From Gammaproteobacteria bacterium (lineage in GTDB: Bacteria > Pseudomonadota > Gammaproteobacteria > Eutrophobiales > Eutrophobiaceae): a DNA stretch of 6,724 bases. The notes beneath the pieces were generated by a model, which worked only from the letters and a program-made list of their open reading frames with translations, did not search any database and was not told where the DNA came from. The stretch spans positions 1-6,724 of the forward strand of contig QNEM01000116.1 in NCBI GenBank assembly GCA_003645215.1, written 5' to 3'. Below, piece after piece: positions 1 through 4,689 of the stretch; the first letter of the stretch is position 1, and each line of letters begins with the position of its first letter. A program made the position numbers and the translations under genes.

Positions 1-33
1 ACTGATACAATATTTGTGCTTGAGGTAAATAAT

Positions 34-135
34 ATGGGTAAAGAGAAATTATTTATTGACTGCTTACGCCAATCGATTAGCTTTATGCGCCAGAATATAG
101 ATGATAGTGAAATTGAATCTTGTGCTTCTTTGTGA
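34..135 (+). CDS. 33-aa peptide of the RQS-RQ family, copy 1
   Basis: This is a short gene of unknown function. It begins MGKEKLFIDCLRQSISFMRQ and ends in an acidic tail with a second cysteine (C10 and C30). A TGAGGT ribosome binding site lies 8 nt before the ATG. The stop is 4 nt from the stop of the convergent 61-aa gene. The same ATG recurs at +349 and +698, each with its own ribosome binding site. Between copies 1 and 2 the tail changes mostly conservatively (E to D twice, also I to S and S to P), and copy 3 has synonymous Leu, Ser and Gln codon changes, which favours translation. Against this, the core also forms a 21-bp direct repeat in the DNA, so the constraint could act on DNA instead. 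No signal peptide or membrane segment is visible. I do not recognise the family. Confidence 0.5.
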   Translation: MGKEKLFIDCLRQSISFMRQNIDDSEIESCASL

Positions 136-139
136 GATT

Positions 140-325
140 TCATTCCCTAACATCATCAATCCACATCACCCTGTTATTTATAAAGCTAACCAGTGCCTCA
201 TCTGCAGTTCTGTAGTTTTTTGAACTGACAAGTTTTGACACAAGATTTTTAAGGTAATAACTATCGTGCATAGCCGAGTAGAAAATGACAGAATCATTAT
301 CCAGATATTTTACTACTGCAGACAT
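140..325 (-). CDS. 61-aa small protein of unknown family, copy 1
   Basis: The start is the ATG of MSAVVKYLDNDSVIF, chosen because a strong GGAGG (complement of 331-335) sits 5 nt upstream; a GTG two codons earlier overlaps that site and is unlikely. Copy 2 at 489-674 differs at about 14 of 61 residues, largely conservatively (WIDDVRE against WVEDIKE), while the core YRTADEALVSFINNRVMW is unchanged. This pattern indicates selection on protein. The YRTADEAL stretch loosely recalls the second helix of ribbon-helix-helix antitoxins (a Y-x-S-A-D-E-like segment), but no complete fold or partner toxin is visible, so I assign no function. It is convergent with the peptide gene, and its upstream region is shared, divergently, with the peptide gene of the next unit. 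Confidence 0.75.
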   Translation of the reverse strand: MSAVVKYLDNDSVIFYSAMHDSYYLKNLVSKLVSSKNYRTADEALVSFINNRVMWIDDVRE

Positions 326-382
326 AGGCACCTCCGTATATAAAATTTCACTGATACAATATTTGTGCTTGAGGTAAATAAT

Positions 383-484
383 ATGGGTAAAGAGAAATTA
401 TTTATTGACTGCTTACGCCAATCGATTAGCTTTATGCGCCAAAATTCAGATGATAGTGATATTGATCCTTGTGCTTCTTTGTGA
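383..484 (+). CDS. 33-aa peptide of the RQS-RQ family, copy 2
   Basis: The first 21 residues are identical to copy 1, then SDDSDIDPCASL replaces IDDSEIESCASL. The TGAGGT ribosome binding site and 8-nt spacing are the same. A TACAAT hexamer at 355-360 could be the -10 element, with no convincing -35. The stop lies 4 nt from the stop of the minus-strand 61-aa gene. The divergent gene of unit 1 starts at 325, so the two share about 57 bp of regulatory DNA. Function unknown; the doubt about translation is the same as for copy 1. Confidence 0.5.
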   Translation: MGKEKLFIDCLRQSISFMRQNSDDSDIDPCASL

Positions 485-488
485 GATT

Positions 489-674
489 TCATTCTTTAAT
501 ATCCTCTACCCACATCACCCTGTTGTTTATAAAACTAACCAGTGCCTCATCTGCTGTTCTGTAGTCTTTTAAGCTGACAAGCTGTGACAAAAGATTTTTA
601 AGATAATAACTATCGTGTATACATGAGTAGAAAATGACAGAATCATTATCCAGATATGTTATTGCTGCAGACAT
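489..674 (-). CDS. 61-aa small protein of unknown family, copy 2
   Basis: Paralogue of the gene at 140-325. The start is MSAAITYLDNDSVIF, with GGAGG (complement of 680-684) 5 nt upstream. The reading frame stays open upstream to 770, but those codons fall in the promoter region and antisense to the third peptide gene, and the equivalent extension is absent in copy 1, so the short start is right. DNDSVIFYS, HDSYYLKNL and YRTADEALVSFINNRVMW are shared by both copies. Composition suggests a small soluble mixed alpha/beta or helical protein with many aromatic residues. There is no signal peptide. Function unknown. Confidence 0.75.
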   Translation of the reverse strand: MSAAITYLDNDSVIFYSCIHDSYYLKNLLSQLVSLKDYRTADEALVSFINNRVMWVEDIKE

Positions 675-731
675 AGACACCTCCGTATATAAAATATCAT
701 CAACACAATAATTGTGGTTGAAGGAGAGAAT

Positions 732-800
732 ATGCGTAACCAGGCGATTTTGATTGACCACCTGCGCCAATCATTAAGCAATTTGCGCCAATTTTGTTAG
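732..800 (+). CDS. 22-aa peptide of the RQS-RQ family, copy 3
   Basis: The peptide begins MRNQAILIDHLRQSLSNLRQ and then ends in F-C-stop. AAGGAG at 721-726 is 5 nt from the ATG, a better ribosome binding site than in copies 1 and 2. It keeps I-D-x-L-R-Q-S and L-R-Q of the longer copies, with Leu, Ser and Gln codons changed at synonymous positions (TTA to CTG, TCG to TCA, CAG to CAA). The acidic tail is missing, either a real shorter form or a truncation at the array edge. It lies 107 nt before the AraC-type gene, so it could also serve as a leader peptide there. Function unknown. Confidence 0.45.
   Translation: MRNQAILIDHLRQSLSNLRQFC
765..791. promoter_or_regulatory. Candidate 21-bp direct-repeat operator upstream of the AraC-type gene
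   Basis: TGCGCCAA occurs twice with a start-to-start distance of 21 bp, two helical turns. CGCCAA is at 765-770 and 786-791. The same spacing holds at 67/88, 416/437 and 4416/4437. Tandem half-sites about 21 bp apart are typical of AraC-family binding sites, and an AraC-family gene starts at 908. That this regulator binds here is inference; the repeat also encodes the RQ pairs of the peptide. Confidence 0.35.
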
Positions 801-907
801 TTATGAAATGCTGGGAGCAAATGGCTTAAAAAACAGGGGTAACTGAAACTTTTATCTTGTAGAATCCATTCGATTGCTGGCGCTAAAATAAGTAAAGGAT
901 TAATACT

Positions 908-1903
908 ATGTCTCAAACAAGTCTCGCCAAGGTAGGAAAACTTGTCTGGCATCTGCTGGAGGAATATGGGCAGGATCCGGAATCACTGTTCCTCGAGGCC
1001 GGAATCGAGCCAAAACTAATAGATACTCCCGATGCACGAGTAAATATTGATTCTGCAAATAAACTCTGGAGCAGGGCTTCCGAACTGATTGACGACCCCT
1101 GTTTTGGTTTACATGCAGTCAGGCATTGGCATCCCTCTCACTACGGTGCTTTGGGCTATGCCTGGCTGGCCAGTTCTTCCCTGCGAACAGCATTCAATCG
1201 CACCGATCGTTATGTGCATACCGTCTCTGAATTTCTTGATCTCCAACTGCAAGACACAGCTGATGGATTTGTGGTGACTCTTGTGCCCTGTCCAGCTATG
1301 CAGGATATTCCTGCGCGAAACGATGCTACCATGGCTATCTTCATCAAGATGTGTCGGATCAATGTAGACGAAGAACTCAATCCGTCATTGGTTACATTTA
1401 CACATGAAGAATTTCCCAGTTCGGGTGACTACTATGCCTTCTTCCGTTGTCCTGTTCAGTTTGGAGCAGCGACAAACAGTTTCACAATACCTGCAGAGCT
1501 AATAGATCAACAATTGGATGGTGCAAGTCCCGAGCTTGCGCAGCTGCATGATCAGTTGATGCTCCGTGCATTGGCTAAACTTAATCGCAACAACATCGAG
1601 CAACGTGTTAAAGCTACCATTATTGAGCAACTGCCATCGGGTAATATTTCACAGGGAATGGTGGCTGATGCACTGCATATGAGTATCCGCAACCTGCAAA
1701 GGAAGTTAAAAAATATGGATACTTCATTCCGTGATTTGCTGGAAGAAACACGTCGAGAATTGGCAATACAATATGTCACTGAATCCGATATAAACCTCGG
1801 TGAAGTTACCTTTCTGCTCGGGTTTTCGGAATCAAGCACGTTCTCACGCGCATATAAAAGATGGAACGGTATAACACCGAGTGAAGTAAGAAAATCAATC
1901 TAA
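908..1903 (+). CDS. AraC-family transcriptional regulator (Arabinose_bd-type N-terminus)
   Basis: This 331-aa cytoplasmic DNA-binding regulator has a typical family length. Residues about 20-205 match the Arabinose_bd-type sensor domain, including the HYGALGYAWLASSSLRTAF stretch (78-96) and FRCPVQFGA (179-187). The C-terminal AraC domain has two helix-turn-helix units: the first around 249-268 (MVADALHMSIRNLQRKL) and the second around 297-318 with the family signature GFSESSTFSRAYKRWNGITP (305-324). Relatives include ArgR and OruR of Pseudomonas; ligand and targets cannot be read here. AAAGGA at 894-899 lies 8 nt before the ATG. The PepSY gene follows 63 nt downstream on the same strand. The array's direct repeats upstream are candidate sites for autoregulation. 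Confidence 0.95.
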   Translation: MSQTSLAKVGKLVWHLLEEYGQDPESLFLEAGIEPKLIDTPDARVNIDSANKLWSRASELIDDPCFGLHAVRHWHPSHYGALGYAWLASSSLRTAFNRTDRYVHTVSEFLDLQLQDTADGFVVTLVPCPAMQDIPARNDATMAIFIKMCRINVDEELNPSLVTFTHEEFPSSGDYYAFFRCPVQFGAATNSFTIPAELIDQQLDGASPELAQLHDQLMLRALAKLNRNNIEQRVKATIIEQLPSGNISQGMVADALHMSIRNLQRKLKNMDTSFRDLLEETRRELAIQYVTESDINLGEVTFLLGFSESSTFSRAYKRWNGITPSEVRKSI

Positions 1904-1966
1904 TAACAGCTTATGTTCTGTAGTAGCATAACAATATGTTACACACAAATTCTGGGAGGAAGACTT

Positions 1967-2482
1967 ATGTTAAGAAAAATCATACTGACGGCGACATCCA
2001 TGGTATTGGGATTAATTTCGATCAATGCTTTTGCTGGACATGCCACTCTTGAAGATTGCATCAAGGTTGTTAACGGAGTCAAAAAGGGATCAATTGCTCG
2101 AGTTGAGTACCATAATTTCTCAAATGAAGGTAAGCCCGCCTATGAAATTGAAATCGTAGATAGCCAGGGTATTTCATGGGAATTTGAATGCGATAAGCAC
2201 GGTAATATTGTTGAGATTGAGCAGGAAGTTGATAGTGCTTCTGATCCTTTATTCAAGGCCCGGGCAAAAGTCTCGGAAGCAGAGGCTTTGGCTACGGCAC
2301 TCAAGGTATATCCAGGCAAAAATGAAAAAACTGAATATGAAATTGAATTTGATGGTGAGCCTTCCTACGAATTTAATATCGAGAGCAAGGATGGTACAGA
2401 ATTTAATATCGAAGTAAGCGCTGAAACGGGAAAAATAATAGAGGTCTCAACTGAAGGCTGGGAAATCGGTACAGAAGAATAA
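1967..2482 (+). CDS. Secreted PepSY-domain protein
   Basis: The 171-aa protein starts at MLRKIILTATSMVLG, with GGGAGGA at 1954-1960 giving 6-nt spacing. An earlier ATG in frame at 1913 has no such site and would bury the signal peptide. Residues 1-23 are a classic signal peptide ending in A-F-A, so the product is periplasmic. Two PepSY-like repeats follow, about 27-88 and 101-162, each with a helix and then paired strands (GKPAYEIEIVDSQG and GEPSYEFNIESKDG) ending in G-N-I-V-E-I or G-K-I-I-E-V. PepSY modules are thought to bind or inhibit partner proteins or peptides; the partner is unknown. Strands at 136-139 and 146-149 are encoded by a 14-nt direct repeat (2369-2382 and 2399-2412). The protein is acidic. 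Cotranscription with the AraC-type gene is possible. Confidence 0.9.
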   Translation: MLRKIILTATSMVLGLISINAFAGHATLEDCIKVVNGVKKGSIARVEYHNFSNEGKPAYEIEIVDSQGISWEFECDKHGNIVEIEQEVDSASDPLFKARAKVSEAEALATALKVYPGKNEKTEYEIEFDGEPSYEFNIESKDGTEFNIEVSAETGKIIEVSTEGWEIGTEE

Positions 2483-2499
2483 AATAAAATATTTCTCGA

Positions 2500-2640
2500 A
2501 GTACCTGAGAGTGGACAGCGCCGTTCTCACACTTCCCTGTGCTACACGGTATTACCTGCATGGATATAGGCACTTAGGATTTGTCAGGAAGTGCGGAGCC
2601 TGCCCTTTGGGTACAAAAATCCTGAAGGCCATCCCTGACC
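2500..2640. other. Structured intergenic region with competing inverted repeats
   Basis: GC-richer than its surroundings and without an open gene. GCACTT 2570-2575 pairs with AAGTGC 2589-2594. AGGATTT 2576-2582 pairs with AAATCCT 2617-2623, and GTCAGG 2583-2588 with CCTGAC 2634-2639. The last two pairs are interleaved, as in a pseudoknot, and the first is exclusive of them. It may be a structured 3' UTR, a small RNA or an intergenic repeat element. Confidence 0.35.
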
Positions 2641-2643
2641 AAA

Positions 2644-2671
2644 AAAAAAGGAACCCTAGGGTTCCTTTTTT
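2644..2671. terminator. Bidirectional intrinsic terminator
   Basis: The perfect palindrome GGAACCCTAGGGTTCC (2650-2665) is flanked by an A-run on the left and a T-run on the right, so both strands read as stem plus U-tract. It sits between the convergent PepSY gene and pqqA and would end both transcripts. On the minus strand it lies 20 nt past the pqqA stop, so pqqA is probably monocistronic. Confidence 0.9.
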
Positions 2672-2691
2672 AACAACTTAAATAATTAAAA

Positions 2692-2766
2692 TTATTTGTT
2701 GTTGATGTACATTGTTACTTCAAAACCGAAACGAATGTCGCTGTATTCTGGTGTATCCCATTTCAT
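2692..2766 (-). CDS. pqqA: PqqA, coenzyme PQQ precursor peptide (orphan copy)
   Basis: This 24-aa peptide begins MKWDTPEYSDIRFG and continues F-E-V-T-M-Y-I-N-N-K. It carries the diagnostic E-V-T-M-Y core (E16, Y20): in PqqA the Glu and Tyr five-residue segment E-x-x-x-Y is crosslinked by the radical SAM enzyme PqqE, with PqqD presenting the peptide, to build pyrroloquinoline quinone. Length and the K-W-x-x-P start also fit the family. GAGGA (complement of 2775-2779) is 8 nt upstream of the ATG. No pqqB-E follows: a terminator lies directly downstream and the next gene is convergent. It is therefore a stand-alone copy whose processing enzymes must be encoded elsewhere. Extra detached pqqA copies are known in methylotrophs. 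Confidence 0.92.
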   Translation of the reverse strand: MKWDTPEYSDIRFGFEVTMYINNK

Positions 2767-2811
2767 GATATTAATCCTCATATTTTTTGGTTAATGTTAA
2801 ATTTAAAATTC

Positions 2812-2831
2812 CTGCACCTTTTATAGTGCAG
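2812..2831 (-). other. Hairpin in the pqqA leader
   Basis: CTGCAC (2812-2817) and GTGCAG (2826-2831) form a perfect 6-bp stem with an 8-nt loop. It falls in the presumed 5' leader of pqqA, between the promoter at 2845-2873 and the ribosome binding site, and could stabilise or regulate the message. Confidence 0.4.
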
Positions 2832-2844
2832 AGTCTGTGCCACT

Positions 2845-2873
2845 ATTATAGATTCCACGAGAAAATCTTATAA
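2845..2873 (-). promoter_or_regulatory. Sigma-70-type promoter for pqqA
   Basis: Read on the minus strand, a consensus TATAAT (complement of 2845-2850) is preceded, after 17 bp, by TTATAA (2868-2873), a weak -35. Transcription would start near 2838, giving a leader of about 72 nt. This supports independent expression of the orphan pqqA. Confidence 0.5.
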
Positions 2874-2931
2874 TACCTATTTATAACAATGAGTTATATT
2901 AATTCTGTCAGCATGTATGAACTCAATCATT

Positions 2932-2966
2932 TTGGTTAATATCTTAGAATTGGTCTAAATTAACCA
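2932..2966. repeat. TGGTTAAT inverted repeat upstream of pqqA
   Basis: TGGTTAAT (2933-2940) and ATTAACCA (2959-2966) are perfect inverted copies 18 bp apart. A direct copy of TTGGTTAAT recurs at 2787-2795. The pair lies between the stop of the 91-aa gene and the pqqA promoter; it could be an operator or a weak 3' structure. No U-tract follows on the minus strand. Confidence 0.3.
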
Positions 2967-2988
2967 GTATATTGGTTCTTATCCACCA

Positions 2989-3264
2989 TCATTGAACTCT
3001 AATCTTGCTATATTTTTCATCTTTGCTCAGATCAGTTGGTGCCACAATGTGTACGACCTGTATACAATGGCCTTTGGCTGCATCACCAAGCTCCGCAAGT
3101 TGTTTCGAAAATTTCTTTCCAGATTTGTTGTCCCTGAAAACCCCGCCCTTTTCACCTGACATTTTCTTGTTGCGGTTGTAGGTTACGGCATATCCATAGA
3201 TTTCGAATGGCATAGCTTCTGCAATTGAATCGACCCGGCATGAACATGTTTGTAAGTCACCCAT
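2989..3264 (-). CDS. Hypothetical protein, 91 aa, possibly 5'-truncated
   Basis: Product unknown. It begins MGDLQTCSCRVDSIAEAM and contains a C-x-C pair, a Lys/Gly-rich middle (KKMSGEKGGVF) and a C-terminal strand-like CIQVVHIVAP. The only ATG lacks a well-placed ribosome binding site; GGAGG lies 17 nt upstream, too far. The frame stays open for about 35 more codons beyond the ATG (to about 3369), with protein-like residues such as DFPTRDRAEHVLNCLEEIAG, but contains no ATG, GTG or TTG there. A lost 5' end or a frameshift upstream is therefore plausible, and this may be a decaying gene. No signal peptide or membrane segment is seen. Confidence 0.45.
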   Translation of the reverse strand: MGDLQTCSCRVDSIAEAMPFEIYGYAVTYNRNKKMSGEKGGVFRDNKSGKKFSKQLAELGDAAKGHCIQVVHIVAPTDLSKDEKYSKIRVQ

Positions 3265-3468
3265 GGAATTTCCAGCTATTTCCTCCAGGCAATTAAGTAC
3301 ATGTTCAGCTCGGTCACGCGTCGGGAAGTCCAGGGCAGAAAGATATATTAATAAAACAGAATGATGGATTTATACCAGCAAGCAGGTTTTATCCTGAACG
3401 TCTAAGGTTTATCTAACTGTTGGTGGTCAGAAGAAGGGCAATTACACTTTGGGGATTATGGGTTTTTA

Positions 3469-3654
3469 TCAGGATTTATCGCTGTCTAATTTCTCGAGCT
3501 GTTCCAGGGTAGGACTATTAATGAAGTCTCGAAATGCTTTCATCCTGAGTAATAGTACCTGTAGCTCTGCATCTAAATCAGCATAGTCATCAGGGTTTGT
3601 TTTTACTTCGTTCTCAATACGCTTTATTGCGTCGGTTAGAATTATATTAATCAT
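3469..3654 (-). CDS. Hypothetical helical protein, 61 aa
   Basis: A small acidic protein of unknown function beginning MINIILTDAIKRIENEV. It is predicted mostly helical from its Leu/Glu/Asp/Lys pattern (DLDAELQVLLLRMKAF, then PTLEQLEKL). The ribosome binding site is weak (GAGC about 15 nt before the ATG; AGGAA farther away). The frame extends upstream without a better start codon. It lies 86 nt downstream of the 65-aa gene on the same strand and may be cotranscribed with it. It is soluble, with no signal peptide. Confidence 0.5.
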   Translation of the reverse strand: MINIILTDAIKRIENEVKTNPDDYADLDAELQVLLLRMKAFRDFINSPTLEQLEKLDSDKS

Positions 3655-3740
3655 TGCTATGTATTCTTGCTCTGTTGTTTCCTGATTTTGCTGTCTAACT
3701 ATAGGCCTGATATTGCTATTTAACTAGTGGATCGACGGTG

Positions 3741-3938
3741 TTATTTCATGAACTCTTCATCTAGTAATGACATCCAGTTATCAAACATCTCATTTGCATG
3801 TATCACTGCTTCCTCACTGCTTGGGAAAACAGGCTCAGTTACAGCAATTGGTATTACCTCATCTTCTGGATAATATAGTTCTGCGTATACCTTGCCGGTG
3901 TCTGGATAAGTCGCTGTTTCTACCCTTAATTGAGCCAT
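3741..3938 (-). CDS. Hypothetical small acidic protein, 65 aa
   Basis: Three consecutive ATG codons follow AAGGAG (complement of 3946-3951). The third, giving MAQLRVETATYPDTGKVYAE, has the best spacing (7 nt); the second (3941) is possible, the first too close. The N-terminal half looks like paired strands (VETATYP, GKVYAELYYPEDE, IPIAV). The C-terminal half looks like an amphipathic helix (SSEEAVIHANEMFDNWM). The strong start site and ordered composition argue for a real gene. Family not recognised. It is probably the first gene of a short minus-strand unit with the 61-aa gene downstream. A weak TAGAAT (-10-like) lies upstream around 3977-3982. Confidence 0.65.
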   Translation of the reverse strand: MAQLRVETATYPDTGKVYAELYYPEDEVIPIAVTEPVFPSSEEAVIHANEMFDNWMSLLDEEFMK

Positions 3939-3944
3939 CATCAT

Positions 3945-4085
3945 GCTCCTTCGAGTTGTTGGTAATCACAAGTGTAATTCTAGTAGGGACGGCGAATATT
4001 TAATGATAATCGCATCACAAAACAGGGAAATACACTCGTAACAAAGCTGTACCGCTGAGTTCAATGATTTGTCAGTCTCATATAT
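3945..4085. other. Intergenic region, no gene seen
   Basis: About 140 nt between two minus-strand small genes. It must hold the 65-aa gene's promoter. AATGATAATCGCAT near 4002-4015 resembles half of a Fur box, but the second half does not match. Nothing else is supportable. Confidence 0.4.
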
Positions 4086-4253
4086 TTAGTTACATCCGAC
4101 TCGTGTAGCGCTTATGGGATCGTGCTCTCTGTCGCAGCGTATATTCTGTTTTATGCTATACAAAGCCGAGCCAAGCACGGCAACAACCACCAGAATAATT
4201 ACCCACATTGTTTGTCTGTCATCTTTTTTGGCTGCATCGTCTTTTCTATTCAT
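4086..4253 (-). CDS. Small single-pass membrane protein, 55 aa
   Basis: Starts at MNRKDDAAKKDDRQ. AAAGGAG (complement of 4260-4266) lies 6 nt upstream, which fixes this start over a much longer reading frame reaching 4421 that has no such site. Residues 1-14 are highly charged, 15-34 are one hydrophobic helix (MWVIILVVVAVLGSALYSI), and 35-55 form a short tail with two cysteines (C40, C54). The basic N-terminus predicts N-in, with the Cys-containing tail outside in the periplasm. There is no cleavage site, so it is an anchored bitopic peptide. Function unknown. It is transcribed away from the phosphate symporter gene, leaving a 436-nt divergent gap. Confidence 0.7.
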   Translation of the reverse strand: MNRKDDAAKKDDRQTMWVIILVVVAVLGSALYSIKQNIRCDREHDPISATRVGCN

Positions 4254-4547
4254 ATCATTCTCCTTTCCTGAAAAATGTGGTGGATAGCAGTAACCCGACA
4301 ACATATTCGCCCCAGAGTTAATGCCTTTAAAGATGCCACCACGCACCTCTTTAGGGTGGGGTCGAGGACTCATTGGGATTATGCTGTGGGAGCATCTGGG
4401 TGGCTTGGCATAATGCGCCAATCAATTGACTTTTTGCGCCAATATTCAGAGGATGGAATTTATTCTTACACCTGCTTCAATCTCGATCTCAAACGGACGT
4501 CTGATTTTTCTGCGATCGGCAGTCTGTTTGTCTTACCCTCAATGTTA
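4254..4547. other. Divergent intergenic region, left part
   Basis: This gap between the membrane peptide gene and the symporter gene holds no convincing gene. Reading frames exist on both strands but lack ribosome binding sites. It contains a small hairpin, ATGCT-GTGGG-AGCAT (4381-4395), and the isolated relic of the 349-bp array (4413-4455). The stretch 4321-4410 is GC-richer and may be an intergenic repeat. Confidence 0.5.
4413..4455 (+). repeat. Isolated relic of the 349-bp array core
   Basis: About 35 of 43 bases match unit 2 (414-456 region), including both CGCCAA elements (4416-4421 and 4437-4442) at 21-bp spacing. Read from the ATG at 4413 it encodes MRQSIDFLRQYSED, matching RQSISFMRQNSDD of the peptides. 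That frame runs to 4577, but has no clear ribosome binding site and its 3' part overlaps the FNR box, so I do not call it a gene. Confidence 0.65.
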
Positions 4548-4561
4548 TTGATATATATCAA
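4548..4561 (+). promoter_or_regulatory. Perfect FNR/Anr box
   Basis: TTGATATATATCAA is an exact match to the FNR consensus TTGAT-N4-ATCAA and is the centre of a 20-bp perfect palindrome (4545-4564). Its centre (4554.5) is about 40.5 bp upstream of a start site predicted from CATACT at 4583-4588, the class II activator position. It implies control of the downstream symporter gene by oxygen limitation. Confidence 0.75.
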
Positions 4562-4582
4562 TAATAAAAACAAATAGGAGTC

Positions 4583-4588
4583 CATACT
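4583..4588 (+). promoter_or_regulatory. Candidate -10 element of the symporter promoter
   Basis: CATACT matches TATAAT at 4 of 6 positions and is correctly placed behind the FNR box, which replaces the -35. Transcription would begin near 4595, giving a leader of about 95 nt before the ATG at 4690. Confidence 0.4.
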
Positions 4589-4689
4589 TGATCCTGGAAA
4601 TCGGATTTACAGTAGATGTGGTACATATGCCATTCTGTATTCAAGGCAGGCATTTGAATAAATATATATTTTTATAAAGTTTCTTACTG

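Larger units (their letters stand above)
1..349. repeat. Tandem array unit 1 (349 bp)
   Basis: First of three head-to-tail units; position n of this unit matches n+349. It carries a plus-strand peptide gene and a convergent minus-strand 61-aa gene. The first 92 bases are identical to 350-441, whereas the rest of the unit has diverged visibly. The window opens exactly in the unit, so more copies may lie to the left. Confidence 0.93.
350..698. repeat. Tandem array unit 2 (349 bp)
   Basis: Second complete unit, same gene pair and order as unit 1. Its first 92 bases are identical to unit 1. The junction with unit 3 lies in the divergent promoter region, where TACAAT (355-360) becomes CACAAT (704-709). 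Confidence 0.93.
699..800. repeat. Tandem array unit 3, truncated
   Basis: Third unit, diverged. It keeps the promoter region, ribosome binding site and peptide start at the exact 349-bp period, and the homology stops just after the second CGCCAA. The minus-strand gene is absent. Array identity ends near 792, and unique DNA leading to the AraC-type gene follows. Confidence 0.85.

Noticed and set aside
140..770. Integron cassette array with attC sites
   Set aside because: The units are near-identical tandem copies carrying the same genes, and no paired GTTRRRY/RYYYAAC attC core with long imperfect hairpin is visible.
1..800. CRISPR array
   Set aside because: The repeats are long gene-containing units with diverged copies, not short identical repeats with unique spacers.
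4002..4020. Fur-box-like AATGATAATCGCATCA upstream of the 65-aa gene
   Set aside because: Only the first half resembles the Fur consensus; the second half does not match, and no iron-related gene is present.
4254..4421. N-terminal extension of the 55-aa membrane protein up to 111 aa
   Set aside because: The strong AAAGGAG site fixes the start at 4253, and the extension would put a long unlike segment ahead of a normal small bitopic protein.
4275..4577. 100-aa plus-strand frame and an inner 30-codon frame (4321-4413) overlapping the relic's ATG as TAATG
   Set aside because: No ribosome binding site, Trp/Arg/His-rich low-quality composition, and the 3' part overlaps a perfect FNR box; the stop-start overlap looks accidental.
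4588..4677. TTG-initiated 29-codon frame behind AGGAG, ending just before the symporter gene
   Set aside because: Its TTG overlaps the predicted -10 element and lies upstream of the predicted transcript start; the composition is unremarkable and nothing supports it as a leader peptide.
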